A stretch of 64,000 nt of DNA, from positions 1 through 64,000 of the forward strand of contig CAVPNY010000016.1 of assembly GCA_963706905.1 (NCBI GenBank). The letters run 5' to 3'. The notes under the pieces are model-generated. The model made no database searches, was not told where the DNA came from, and saw only the letters and a program-made list of their open reading frames with translations. Of this stretch, positions 8,360 through 18,154 are shown piece after piece. The translations under genes were made by a program, and so were the position numbers. The number at the start of each line of letters is the position of its first letter. Position 1 is the first letter of the stretch. The DNA comes from CAVPNY01 sp963706905. GTDB lineage: Bacteria; Chloroflexota; Anaerolineae; Anaerolineales; UBA4823.

Positions 8360-9331
8360 ATGAGGAATTTACCCCAACTCCGCTTTGCTCACTTGCCTAC
8401 CCCGGTTGAAGCGCTTCCGCGTCTTTCCGAGGCCTTAGGCAGTGTGCAGATCCTGGTTAAACGCGATGACCAGACTGGGCTGGCGTTCGGCGGGAATAAA
8501 ACTCGCAAATTGGAGTTCTTATTGGCTGAAGCTCAGACGGAGGGAGCGTGCACTTTAATCACCGCCGGCGCGGTACAATCGAACCATTGCCGTCAAACGG
8601 CAGCCGCTGCGGCTCATTTTGGATTTGATTGCATTCTGGTATTGGCGGGTGAAAAGCCAGGATCGATGTCTGGTAATCTGTTCTTGGACAGCTTGTTTGG
8701 GGCTCAGCTTGAGTGGGCCGGTAATACCAATCGAGACGTAGCGCTGGCTGAGGTATTCGCTGCAGCCCAGCGTCAGGGACGCCGTCCATTCACGATTCCA
8801 TATGGCGGGTCAAGCCCGCTGGGTGCATCTGCATATGCCCTGGCACTCGGTGAGCTCCTCGAACAGGAAGTCTACCCAGATTGGATCGTGTTTGCTTCAT
8901 CATCCGGTGGCACCCAGGCCGGGCTGGTCGCAGGAGGAAAGATCTATGGCTATCGTGGCCAGGTGCTGGGCATCAGTGTTGACGAGCCAGCCACGATCTT
9001 GCAGGCCAGGGTCGCAGATCTTGCACAAAGCACGGCCAATCTTTTGGGAGAGACGATAACCTTCAAAGCGGAGGATATCCTGGTGAATGCCGATTATTTG
9101 GGAGCGGGCTATGGAGTGATAGGAGAGCCAGAAAGAGAGGCGATCACCCTTTTCGCTCGCCTGGAAGGGCTGCTGCTCGATCCTGTGTACACCGGACGGG
9201 CCGCAGCCGGGTTGATCGATCTTGCCCGCCAAGGGTTCTTTCCATCCGGTCAGCAGGTTTTGTTCTGGCACACCGGCGGCGCCCCAGCCTTGTTTGTTGA
9301 TCGTTACCGGGATTATCTGGGAGCCTGGTGA
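8360..9331 (+). CDS. dcyD: D-cysteine desulfhydrase / ACC deaminase family PLP enzyme
   Basis: A 323-residue fold-type II PLP enzyme of the D-cysteine desulfhydrase and 1-aminocyclopropane-1-carboxylate deaminase group. The PLP lysine lies in AFGGNKTRKLEFLL near residue 50, followed by ITAGAVQSNHCRQTAAAA, which contacts the phosphate and carboxylate. PYGGSSPLGASAYA near residue 145 and ASSSGGTQAGLVAG near residue 180 are also characteristic. A GTGYGxxGEPxxEA-like block (here GAGYGVIGEPEREA) is typical of DcyD. A strong site (CAGGAGG) precedes ATG 8360. DcyD converts D-cysteine to pyruvate, sulfide and ammonia; separating this from ACC deaminase activity by sequence alone is not safe. Confidence 0.85.
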   Translation: MRNLPQLRFAHLPTPVEALPRLSEALGSVQILVKRDDQTGLAFGGNKTRKLEFLLAEAQTEGACTLITAGAVQSNHCRQTAAAAAHFGFDCILVLAGEKPGSMSGNLFLDSLFGAQLEWAGNTNRDVALAEVFAAAQRQGRRPFTIPYGGSSPLGASAYALALGELLEQEVYPDWIVFASSSGGTQAGLVAGGKIYGYRGQVLGISVDEPATILQARVADLAQSTANLLGETITFKAEDILVNADYLGAGYGVIGEPEREAITLFARLEGLLLDPVYTGRAAAGLIDLARQGFFPSGQQVLFWHTGGAPALFVDRYRDYLGAW

Positions 9332-10092
9332 GCCTGAATCGGATTCCCCGCGCCAAGGCTCTCTTCAGGCTGTGCGACCACAAAATACAATCCCCAATCC
9401 TGGTCACCATCTTTCTCCAGGCAAGTCTGGAAAGTCAGGTGGTGGTCGCCACGATAGAAGCGGTTGAAGACCTGGGGAGTTGAGTATTTTTTTCCGGTGA
9501 TTACATCGATAAATTCGTCCAACCTGGTTGGTTTCCAGACGCGCTGAAACCTGGCAACCTCGCTGATAACATAGCGGCGCGTCGTCCCATCTCCCATAAC
9601 GATCACAACCGGTTGCCCGATGGTGAGCTGGTTGAAGAGATTTCCTGACAGATAGTTATGAGCCAGTAAACCAATTACACCAAAATAAGCTGCGCTACCG
9701 AATTGGGTGACCATATCATTGAGTTGCGAAACGAAGGTAGAGTTGTCTCCGGGTTGTTGCATGACCGGAAGGGCAAATAACCCAGGCGTATATACGCCGC
9801 GCACGCTCTCTCGCTCGTGATCCATAACCTGGGCAATGAATTCACTCAGCATTGGAAGCTGGTCCGGTCTGCCTGGAGAAACCTGGGATGGCGAGAAGGA
9901 TTCGGATGAGTTGAAAACCGGCGGGTCCCCGCTCGAAGTATCAGGCAGAATCGCATCAGGGACGGTGAGGTCAGGTGAGGATGCAACCGGCGCCGGGAGG
10001 CAGAGGGTGAGAAGCAATAAGCAAACAACGGACAACCACGCCGTGGTGATTCGAGATGGCAATGTATGGCGAGCAAGGTAACGACTTTGCAT
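9313..10092 (-). CDS. Secreted sortase-like protein with atypical active site
   Basis: A 259-residue exported protein: a basic N-terminus, a hydrophobic helix (about residues 15-38) ending near APVASS, a low-complexity Ser/Pro linker, then a beta-rich domain. The domain resembles sortases: IGLLAHNYLSG near residue 140 could hold the catalytic histidine, GQPVVIVMGDG follows, and LTFQTC near residue 228 matches the TLxTC cysteine motif. The arginine that normally follows about 8-15 residues after the cysteine is not seen (the segment reads EKDGDQDWGLYFVV), so classical transpeptidation is doubtful. Its 3' end overlaps the convergent dcyD gene by 19 bp. A sortase-fold protein of unknown role is the safest reading. 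Confidence 0.62.
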   Translation of the reverse strand: MQSRYLARHTLPSRITTAWLSVVCLLLLTLCLPAPVASSPDLTVPDAILPDTSSGDPPVFNSSESFSPSQVSPGRPDQLPMLSEFIAQVMDHERESVRGVYTPGLFALPVMQQPGDNSTFVSQLNDMVTQFGSAAYFGVIGLLAHNYLSGNLFNQLTIGQPVVIVMGDGTTRRYVISEVARFQRVWKPTRLDEFIDVITGKKYSTPQVFNRFYRGDHHLTFQTCLEKDGDQDWGLYFVVAQPEESLGAGNPIQAHQAPR

Positions 10093-10244
10093 GATGAACC
10101 GGACCCACCCAATCTCGGTTACCTCGTTTGATAACCGTGCTTGCCATTCTAGCGGCGCGCCGAAATAATGGTCAACCCCAGCAAATTACAGTTCTGAGGA
10201 GTCTCTGTCAGATCCGGCTATACAATTTTGTTGGGGATATGGGT

Positions 10245-11954
10245 TTACACCAGGTTGATCACTTCATAAACCTGGATCGGCTCTTTCTTACCCTTGACCT
10301 GAATAGGCCCCACCTGGTGGGCATCGATTAGCTGGCTGACCTGGGCATATGCCTGGGTGCTGAGCAGGATTTGACCAGCGGAAGCGTTTTCTTGCAAGCG
10401 TTTAGCTGTATTGACACTGTCACCGATGGCGGTGTATTCAAGACGCTGCTCAGTGCCCACCAGGCCTAATATCGCTTCTCCAAAATGGATGCCTATCCCA
10501 AAAGAGAGCTGCAATTCTACAGGCAGCCCTTCTTGGCAGGCAGGAGTGGCGTCGCGCATGCGCAGCGCAGCCCGGATAGCGCGCAGAGTATGATCGGCCT
10601 GTGTCAGCGGAGCGTTGAAGAAAGCCATCACTGCGTCTCCCATGAATTTATCGATGGTGCCTTCTTCAGCCAGGATAGCTTCGGCTGCGGATCCCAGGTA
10701 GCGATTGAGCACAGAAACCAGAATCTCGGGATCGATCTGTTCGGACAGGCTTGTAAAGCCGCGTAGATCGGCAAATAGGGTCGTGATCTGGTCACGTTCT
10801 CCGCCCAATTGAAGCTGGTCCGGGTCAAACTTCTCGATCACCAGAGGGGATACCATGCGGGCGAACAAGCGCCTTTGCGCTTCCAGGCGGCGAGTCTCGG
10901 TCAGGTCTTCGAGGACAATAGCAATGCCGCGCGGCACGCCCTGATCGTCACGCAAGAAAGACAGGTTGAAATTCAAGTCCAGGGAGCCTTTTTCTGGATG
11001 CGTGGCTCGTACTTCCTTTCCAACCAGTGGCCGGTTTGTTTGCCGGAGGAAAGTCAGGTATCTGGTCAGATGTGTACCCGTAAACAGGGGAATTTCATCG
11101 ATGATCCTGCCCCTGGCTGTTTGGCTATCCATGTCCAGGATGCTTTCGGCGGCTCGGTTTGTCAGGCTGATGCGCCCATCCAGATCGGTAGTGATTACCC
11201 CGCTGGCGATCGAAGAGAATACATCTTCCATTAAATTTTGTAGATCGGTTACTTCAGCGAGGGTTTTTCGCACCGATTCGAAAAGGCGCGCGTTTTCAAT
11301 CGCTACTGCGGCATGGTTGGCGAAGGCAGCCAGAAGATTGCGCTCTGTCTCGGTGAACAATCCAGTGCGTACCCGGTTATCGGCGTAGATTACGCCGATT
11401 AATTCCGCTCTGACTTTGAGCGGGACACACAAAATTGAGCGCAGGTTGAGTGTAATTACACTCTCCTGGTTGTCAAAACGCGGGTCTTGTTGGGCATTGG
11501 TAGTCAGGACTGGTTGGCCAGCCGTGATCACCTGATTGACCACTGTACGGCTGATAGCCGTCTCGGCGGATTCCAGGGTTTCTTGTTCCCAGTTGCGAGC
11601 TGTCCGGATAGTTAATTCACCCTCATCATCTCTCAACATCAGGAAGCCGCGTTCTGCGCCGGTTAATCGCACGATGGTGTCCATTACGATGCGCAGGACA
11701 TCGTCCAACTTTAGGGTCGAGTTCACGACCTGGCTGATTTCTGCCAGCGCTAATAGTTCTTCGCGCTCTTCCTCGCGTTTTGCAATGCTACGGCTGATGC
11801 GGCTTAATGATCCGGTCAGTTGTGCCAGATCATCCAGGGCATCCTCAAACTCGCTGGTGTCCTCGCTGGTTAGCGCGACGCGTATCTGGTCAGCTAACTG
11901 GCCAAGTGCCTGGAGTTGGCGATCGAGTGGCAGCGGTTGAGATGGTTCGCGAAC
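10245..11954 (-). CDS. GAF-PAS class III adenylate/guanylate cyclase
   Basis: A soluble signalling enzyme with an N-terminal coiled coil, a GAF domain, a PAS-like segment and a C-terminal class III nucleotide cyclase domain (about the last 190 residues). The cyclase domain begins TTLFADLRGFTSLSE, with the metal-binding aspartate, and continues through DKFMGDAVMAFFNAP and EYTAIGDSVNTAKRL. The first acceptable start in frame is GTG 11726, giving 493 residues. However, about 76 codons upstream read as good coiled-coil coding sequence (LQALGQLADQI, KREEEREELLALAE) back to a stop at 11955. An ATG at 11958 lies in the neighbouring frame, so a small indel near 11940-11955 probably hides the true start. 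The product cannot be fixed as cAMP or cGMP. Confidence 0.82.
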   Translation of the reverse strand, partial: VREPSQPLPLDRQLQALGQLADQIRVALTSEDTSEFEDALDDLAQLTGSLSRISRSIAKREEEREELLALAEISQVVNSTLKLDDVLRIVMDTIVRLTGAERGFLMLRDDEGELTIRTARNWEQETLESAETAISRTVVNQVITAGQPVLTTNAQQDPRFDNQESVITLNLRSILCVPLKVRAELIGVIYADNRVRTGLFTETERNLLAAFANHAAVAIENARLFESVRKTLAEVTDLQNLMEDVFSSIASGVITTDLDGRISLTNRAAESILDMDSQTARGRIIDEIPLFTGTHLTRYLTFLRQTNRPLVGKEVRATHPEKGSLDLNFNLSFLRDDQGVPRGIAIVLEDLTETRRLEAQRRLFARMVSPLVIEKFDPDQLQLGGERDQITTLFADLRGFTSLSEQIDPEILVSVLNRYLGSAAEAILAEEGTIDKFMGDAVMAFFNAPLTQADHTLRAIRAALRMRDATPACQEGLPVELQLSFGIGIHFGEAILGLVGTEQRLEYTAIGDSVNTAKRLQENASAGQILLSTQAYAQVSQLIDAHQVGPIQVKGKKEPIQVYEVINLV

Positions 11955-11978
11955 TCATTCAGGAATTGTCTGGATGGC

Positions 11979-14414
11979 TTATGCGCGCCGGGATTTTTGA
12001 GGATCAGCTGGCTCTTGAAAACGCGCCAGGCTGCGTTGAAGGCGCGCCAGGTAGGATTGCTTACGGATTTCCTTGCCAGCTCTGTGTGCCAGATCTGGAT
12101 TCCCGGGCAAATTACCATAAATGGCTGCCTGGTATTCACCGACCAGGTGATTTACCGGGTCAACGGCTACCGGGAGAACTTGCTTCAAGGTTTCGCCGCG
12201 TTCGGCAGGTGTGTCTGTGATGGCAGGAGGTCGTCCGAGGCGGGACAATGCCCGGTTGAGTTCCAGGTAAGCGCGCCCCAGCGGGGAAAGGGCAGCAAAA
12301 CGCGCCCAGCGGCGCACTATAGAGGGCGGCTGTACCCCGATCCGGCTCAGGCCCGACTCCATCTGAATCGCCAGAGGCGGCGAGCCGCGGCGGATACGCA
12401 CCTGGCGTAAGATCAAGATCGCTGCTGCCAGGATTATGATACCGATTACGAACCAGGCCCAGAGTGGAATAACTTCCAATCCAAAACTGTTTTCCCCGCT
12501 GGATTGGGCTCTTTGTTGGTCGAGAAAGTCGTTTAATTCCTGGCTTTGCTGTAGTTCGAGCGGTGATGGGTAGGGTGGGATTGCTTCATCTTCAGTTGGA
12601 TTCAGGTTTCCCACCGGCCGGATAATCGGCGCCTGGGAGACGGTTGGCTCAAACTCGACCCAGCCCACGGTGGGGAAATAAACTTCTGGCCAAGCATGTA
12701 GATCTCTGTGACGCACAATATAAAGCTCTTCGGTTGGGGCGATTTCCCGGGGGAGATTTGCCTCCCCAGGTCGTACCAATGGACCAATATCGGGAGATTC
12801 AAGGGACTGCCGCTCGCCCTCAGCATAACCGACTGCCAACCGGGCCGGGATGCCTAGGGATCGCAGCAAGACAACCTCCGCTGTGGCGTAATAATTGCAG
12901 AAGCCCCTGCGGTAATCGAAGAGCAGCCAGTCAACTGCCTCTTGATTAGCTGGGGGTAATGGAATTGTCTCGCTGTATTCGATATTGTTGCGCAAGAAAT
13001 CGGTGACAGCTTGCGCCCGATCATAGGGTGTCTCCAGGTGAGAGCCGATCTGTTCAGCCAGCTGGCGGGTGCGCTCTGTGATATTCTCCGGCAACTGCAG
13101 ATAGCGCTCGGTGACCCAGGAAGGGTATTCTTCACCCGCCGTGCGTAATTGTGAGATGGTGGCCGAGGTCAGCGAGGAATCGACTTCGTAGATATCTCCA
13201 GGAAGCAACAACGGGGTGGCCTTGAGCTGCCCCAGGTCCGTGGTTCCATCCGCGTTGCGAGCGACATGGGCCCGGACTGGGCGGCTCACCCATACTGGCT
13301 CCGCCGGTGCGTATAGGTTCTGGATCGGAAAGCTGGTTTCCATGGAAAAACGGACAGTATCGCGCCCCTCATATTCAGGAAATGTCAGGCTGTAGTCATT
13401 GGGGGTGAATTCCTGAACAGATGGCAAGGTACTGATCCAGGTGCCATCGTAGGTGTCGTAGACCCGCGCTCGCCAATAGTAGCGCTCGCCCGACTTCAAA
13501 CGCGTCGGAGTTTGGACAGTCAGCACAACCGAATCGGTGAGCGGATTGCCGCGGCCAAGATTTAGAGTATCCCCATAGAAATCGGTAACCACCCCGGCTG
13601 ATGCTTGCAAAGATGCGAAGGCGTTGCTCAGCCGGTTGCGCACCGCCAGCCAGGGTGCAGTGGCGCGCTGCCAGACTTGCGCTGCCGGCGGCATGGCTGA
13701 AGCCAGGGCTGGGGCTGTCCAGGCGAATAGCACCAATAAGGCTGTGATGATCAGTCCCAAACGGACCGAATCCATGCCGGCAAAAGGCGGCAGGTATGTG
13801 CCATTCTCTCTCCAGCGCCGGTTCGATTTGAGATAGTGCATGCGGGCGACGAGCATTAATGCCAAGAAGATATAACCTGCCATGAACCAGGCTCGCACTG
13901 GAATTAATCCATCATAGGCCTGGACGATCGCCAGAGCCAGTCCGGTGGGTAATACGGCCCGCCATGGATTGCCATGCCGTGTCAAGCTGTAGCCAGCATA
14001 AACGCTCAGGGTCCAGAAAAGGATCGCCATCAGCAAGACAAAGAGCAGGTTGTCGCTTACTGGCTTCTGACGGAGGATATCATCCAGGATGATCAAAATT
14101 CGATTGCTCATGCTGAGCAGGCGCTCCTGCCATCGGATATCTTCTCCCATAGTCAGGCCTGTTTGCCAGATCACGGTGAATGTGCCATATACAAAAGCAA
14201 ACAGGCGCACCACTGAAACGGAGAACAGGCTGTAACCAAGGGCCAGGCCAGCGATGGCGCCCAGGATGGCCATCGTCGGGACGATATTCAAATCATCAGT
14301 CCAATGGGTGGCGTTCAGACGAGTGGCGGCTACCAGCATGGCGGCTACCAGGATTAAGCTGGCAGGCCAATCCCACCAGCGGTCGGATCGGGGAGGGAAT
14401 AGTCGGTTCTTCAT
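11979..14414 (-). CDS. TgpA-like membrane transglutaminase-domain protein
   Basis: An integral membrane protein of about 811 residues. About six N-terminal helices (residues 15-235) carry a TgpA-type N-terminal region; a large extracytoplasmic part follows with a transglutaminase-like cysteine protease core. The core shows RRGFCNYYATAEVVLLRSLGIPARLAVGY (nucleophile Cys in GFCNYYA), then RHDLHAWPEVYFPTVGWVEFEPT, which supplies the His and the Asp-type residue. A further membrane helix lies near residue 650, before a cytoplasmic DUF4129-like tail. Start chosen at ATG 14414; a TTG four codons upstream is possible. TgpA relatives are often found with MoxR ATPases and DUF58 proteins, but neither is adjacent here. 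The cyclase gene follows about 20 bp downstream. Confidence 0.85.
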   Translation of the reverse strand: MKNRLFPPRSDRWWDWPASLILVAAMLVAATRLNATHWTDDLNIVPTMAILGAIAGLALGYSLFSVSVVRLFAFVYGTFTVIWQTGLTMGEDIRWQERLLSMSNRILIILDDILRQKPVSDNLLFVLLMAILFWTLSVYAGYSLTRHGNPWRAVLPTGLALAIVQAYDGLIPVRAWFMAGYIFLALMLVARMHYLKSNRRWRENGTYLPPFAGMDSVRLGLIITALLVLFAWTAPALASAMPPAAQVWQRATAPWLAVRNRLSNAFASLQASAGVVTDFYGDTLNLGRGNPLTDSVVLTVQTPTRLKSGERYYWRARVYDTYDGTWISTLPSVQEFTPNDYSLTFPEYEGRDTVRFSMETSFPIQNLYAPAEPVWVSRPVRAHVARNADGTTDLGQLKATPLLLPGDIYEVDSSLTSATISQLRTAGEEYPSWVTERYLQLPENITERTRQLAEQIGSHLETPYDRAQAVTDFLRNNIEYSETIPLPPANQEAVDWLLFDYRRGFCNYYATAEVVLLRSLGIPARLAVGYAEGERQSLESPDIGPLVRPGEANLPREIAPTEELYIVRHRDLHAWPEVYFPTVGWVEFEPTVSQAPIIRPVGNLNPTEDEAIPPYPSPLELQQSQELNDFLDQQRAQSSGENSFGLEVIPLWAWFVIGIIILAAAILILRQVRIRRGSPPLAIQMESGLSRIGVQPPSIVRRWARFAALSPLGRAYLELNRALSRLGRPPAITDTPAERGETLKQVLPVAVDPVNHLVGEYQAAIYGNLPGNPDLAHRAGKEIRKQSYLARLQRSLARFQEPADPQKSRRA

Positions 14415-14524
14415 AGCAGCTAGCAATATGTGAGAGACAATACCATTAAACTATACGGATCGGATACTGGGTTTGGTTCAGTTTACTCCAAAATTAGGGC
14501 TGACAGGATGAGATTTTCAGGAGA

Positions 14525-14556
14525 AAAAAGAGCCTGCTGTGTGGCAGGCTCTTTTT
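14525..14556. terminator. Bidirectional rho-independent terminator
   Basis: A perfect 13-bp stem (14525-14537 with 14544-14556), AAAAAGAGCCTGC and its complement, around a 6-nt loop. T-tracts occur on both strands. It lies between the minus-strand kinase gene (which ends at 14641) and the start of the minus-strand transglutaminase gene, so its main job is probably to end the kinase transcript. Confidence 0.88.
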
Positions 14557-14640
14557 ATCGGCAAACTTCCGCAGTCTCTGAAGAACTCATCAGCCAACCA
14601 AAGCTTCCAGGGCTTCGGAAGTTTTCTGGGGAAGTCTGGT

Positions 14641-15574
14641 CTAAAAGGATCGGGTAGAAACATCCTTCAACCACTGGTGCCAGCGGTTGTCGGTGATGTG
14701 CTGGCGCACCCGGCCAAACCACAGATCGGCGTAGCCCTGGAAATCTTCTTCCAGTTTGGATATGCCAGTTTGGGTAGTGCCCCACATCGCTTCATGGCAT
14801 TCCGACATAGGCCACATCAGCTTGAGCCGAGCAAAATTTTGGGTTGTCACCTCGCCGAAGTACTCTTGAAGGAGCAGGCGCACCTGGTCGTCTCTCAGGC
14901 GATGGTGGTGGCAAAAGTTGGCTAGGTCAAAGAAGATATCACCCATACCGGCGTATTCCCAGTCCAGCAGGCGGATCTCACCCATCTCACCGGGCACATC
15001 TTCGTCCAGCCAGTTCAAGTTGAGAAGATCGTCATGGCAGGGGGTGGGTAAATAGGGATCTTTAAGCAATGCTTGTTCGCATTCGTGCATCTTCGACATG
15101 ATCCAATCAAAATCAAAGGGGAATTTGCAATTATTGCTCTTTGAAATGCTGGTGAGCCACTCTACCCGGCGGAAGACATTGAACTCGCCCTTAAGGGGCG
15201 GGCATTGCTTGTGGAACAAACGGATCTTGCGCACCACTCGGATGATATTATCCGGTTTAGTAATCTCCTCTGGCGGGATGTGTTTGCCGTTTACAAAACG
15301 GGTCACCAGATAGCCTTCCGGCTCGATAAAATAGACCACTTCCGGAGCGACGCCCAGCCTGCCGGCCTCCAGGTTGGCCTGGTGCTCTACATCGCGGCTT
15401 GATGCCCAGCTTATCGGTATCGGCGCCAGTGATGCGCAGGACATAGGACTTGTGGTCGGCATCGATCCTGTAATTAAGGTTGGTAATACCGCCGCTCAAA
15501 GGGGCATACTTGACATTCTTTTGGCCTTTCAAGAATGGGATGCGCTCGATTGCTTCCGAAATGGTTAATTGCAT
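14641..15574 (-). CDS. Choline-kinase-like phosphotransferase (frameshifted)
   Basis: A LicA/choline-ethanolamine-kinase-like member of the aminoglycoside phosphotransferase superfamily, about 310 residues once its frame is repaired. The N-lobe from ATG 15574 has LSGGITNLNYRI and YVLRITG (nucleotide-binding strand and lysine region). The C-lobe has PCHDDLLNLNWL (Brenner motif with catalytic Asp and Asn) and IRLLDWEYAGMGDIFFDLANF (the DFG-like metal-binding block). The frame breaks near 15397: KLGIK is followed by RDVEHQANLEAGRLG in another frame, consistent with one extra base. The gene sits downstream of transaldolase and GntR genes on the same strand, with terminators on both sides. Choline or a related amino alcohol or sugar is the likely substrate; this is not certain. 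Confidence 0.8.
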
Positions 15575-15654
15575 TGCGATCCTCCATAAACCCAGTAATT
15601 CGAAAGAGATTCCCTTTTAATCTATTCAGCCGGGACAGGCCTTGATAATAAAAT

Positions 15655-15685
15655 GAGGCAGAAGACCTGTCCGGCCTTCTGCCTC
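15655..15685 (-). terminator. Rho-independent terminator after transaldolase
   Basis: Perfect 10-bp stem GAGGCAGAAG (15655-15664) with CTTCTGCCTC (15676-15685) and an 11-nt loop. On the minus strand it is followed by a T-rich run (ATTTTATTAT). It lies 95 bp beyond the transaldolase stop codon, so the kinase gene further downstream probably has its own promoter or depends on readthrough. Confidence 0.8.
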
Positions 15686-15779
15686 GATTCGCTTACGTAC
15701 ATAATTCGCTCGGCGTTGGATTGTTGCCAGGCAAGCGTTGTTCGATGCGCGGCTCCATTTAGCGAGTTTTCCTGTATAC

Positions 15780-16985
15780 CTAAGCTGGTATGCGCTCTTT
15801 CACCACTGCCATGCGTCCGCCGACGTACTCCTCCAGGCCGATAGATGCCTTAGAGAAGGCTTCCGCGGTGGCGATGGTTGCCGGGTGGGTGTTGAACTGG
15901 TCGATTTCCATGCCGTTTTCGTCCCAGGACTGAAGGACGTAGGGGATCTTGCTCATCTTGTAGAGCACCTCATCCGGTACGTCGTCCCACAGGATCTCTT
16001 CCTGGAAGGTCATGTCTTCACATCGCTTGAAAAGTGGATCCAGCACGTAAGGGGGCATTGTGTAGACAATGTCGCCAGCGATCTTCGAGACATCCCAGAA
16101 TTGATATTTGCCGCCCACCAGTGGACCATCCCGCATCGAGCAGGCCAGCATCTTGCTGGGTAGGCCGTTCTCTTTAAGTAGCTGGAAAGCCTTTCGGAAG
16201 ACATAGATGCCCAGCCAATGCTTATCGCTCCAGGAGAGTTTGATATTGCGGCGCTCGGCCTGGATGTCCAGCTCAGGGTTCTCGGTCAGACGACCGATCA
16301 TCATGGTGATGACCGCCCGCCACTTGCTCATGTCTACGCCGTTCTTCTCGCCAATCTTGACGCCTTCAGCGGCCGCGTTAGCAACTGCCCAGATCTGCGG
16401 CAGGGTGAAGCAGGTGGTGACGTTGGTGGGGATGGCCAGCGAGGACAACACTTTGACCACTTCTACGCCTTGGGTGCTGGCGGGTACTTTGATCATCAGG
16501 TTGGGGGCGATGGCGCGGATCTCTTTTGCCATCTCGATCATCTTTTCAGTCTCGGTGATCAGCCGAGGGTCCAGTTGCCCGGAGATGTACCCGTAATGGC
16601 CGTCGGTTGCCTCCCAGATAGGTAGCATCATCTCGGAGCCGCGCTTGATCACTTCCCGGTAAGTCAGCCAGAAGTATTCATGCTGAGTCAGGCCAGGATT
16701 GTCCACGATCAAGGCATCGATCCACCCGTTCCAGAAGGCTGGATCGCTTTTTACAGCGCCCAGGGACAGGGGCGGGTTGGTGGTGCAGCCGCGGATAATG
16801 CTCTTACCAGGATCGTCCAGGCGGTAAATTCGACTGAGCTGCTCTTCCAGGATGGCCTTCTTAGCCGCTGGGGCGGCGTCAACCATATTCTTCACCCAGG
16901 CTTCAAAGATCAACGGAGAAGAATCCCACCAGATCTCCATGTCTGGATGTACCTGCGTCAATCGATCGAGCACACTTTCATTCAT
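15780..16985 (-). CDS. tal: Transaldolase-family protein
   Basis: A 401-residue (alpha/beta)8 barrel of the transaldolase family, longer than the compact 220-residue TalC/fructose-6-phosphate aldolase forms. WDSSPLIFEAW near residue 20 and RGCTTNPPLSLGAV near residue 65 match the first barrel strands, where TTNP is typical. LMIKVPASTQGVEVV near residue 180 contains the Schiff-base lysine. An AIPTNVTTCFTLPQI segment follows. It would interconvert C3, C4, C6 and C7 sugar phosphates in the non-oxidative pentose phosphate pathway or a dedicated sugar route. The GntR regulator gene lies 92 bp upstream on the same strand, so the two probably share a transcript and its control. Confidence 0.87.
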   Translation of the reverse strand: MNESVLDRLTQVHPDMEIWWDSSPLIFEAWVKNMVDAAPAAKKAILEEQLSRIYRLDDPGKSIIRGCTTNPPLSLGAVKSDPAFWNGWIDALIVDNPGLTQHEYFWLTYREVIKRGSEMMLPIWEATDGHYGYISGQLDPRLITETEKMIEMAKEIRAIAPNLMIKVPASTQGVEVVKVLSSLAIPTNVTTCFTLPQIWAVANAAAEGVKIGEKNGVDMSKWRAVITMMIGRLTENPELDIQAERRNIKLSWSDKHWLGIYVFRKAFQLLKENGLPSKMLACSMRDGPLVGGKYQFWDVSKIAGDIVYTMPPYVLDPLFKRCEDMTFQEEILWDDVPDEVLYKMSKIPYVLQSWDENGMEIDQFNTHPATIATAEAFSKASIGLEEYVGGRMAVVKERIPA

Positions 16986-17077
16986 ATATAGATCTCCTTA
17001 CTAAGGTTATTAATGTTTTAAACCAGACTCTGAAGCGCTCATAGCTTCAGGGTTTTGTAATTATCGGTTGGCAAGGG

Positions 17078-17816
<739 letters not shown>

Positions 17817-17858
17817 GACTGAAAAAGCTGATTGAATGATAAATAGGAGTTATTGCAC

Positions 17859-17909
17859 TATCTAGACGTATAGATATCTATATTATACCGTTTTTTGCAC
17901 GTTTGTAAA
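17859..17909 (-). promoter_or_regulatory. Promoter and candidate GntR operator
   Basis: On the minus strand a TTTACA -35 box (17909-17904) and a consensus TATAAT -10 box (17887-17882) are separated by 16 bp. Just downstream, over the expected start point, an 18-bp near-perfect palindrome (17859-17876; TATCTA, 6 bp, TAGATA with one central mismatch) offers a dimer-binding site. This is the usual arrangement for a self-repressing GntR/HutC regulator. Confidence 0.65.
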
Positions 17910-17935
17910 GGTTTTTGCAAGAATGATAATGGATC

Positions 17936-18000
17936 AACCGGGCAGGGCAAAGGGGGTAGCCTGCCCGCCAAATGCTGATTGGGTGATTCACCCCAATAGA
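17936..18000. repeat. Paired hairpins between gntR and nuoA
   Basis: Two inverted repeats in the divergent gap: GGGCAGG...CCTGCCC at about 17940-17967, and ATTGGGTGA paired with TTCACCCCAAT at about 17977-17997 with one bulged base. No T-tract follows either. They may be structural or repeat-derived; no function is assigned. Confidence 0.45.
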
Positions 18001-18012
18001 TGTAATGAAAAG

Positions 18013-18041
18013 TTTCACGAAAGAATCATTTATGGTAAAAT
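18013..18041 (+). promoter_or_regulatory. Probable nuoA promoter
   Basis: A TTTCAC box (18013-18018) and TAAAAT box (18036-18041) are separated by 17 bp. Both are only partial matches to the vegetative sigma factor consensus. The spacing and position, about 105 bp before nuoA, fit a leader-bearing transcript. Confidence 0.45.
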
Positions 18042-18154
18042 GACAACCAATTCACCAAAAAACTGCCTTGGGCAGGTAATTTAAACTTGCAAACACCTTG
18101 AATTCCGGGGAGCAGCTCGCTGGTTTGTCTGCTTCGGATATCTGAGGAGCGCTT

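Noticed and set aside
11536..12410. Overlapping plus-strand open frames opposite the cyclase and transglutaminase genes
   Set aside because: Both opposite genes have clear catalytic motifs in the expected order. The plus-strand frames are low-complexity complements.
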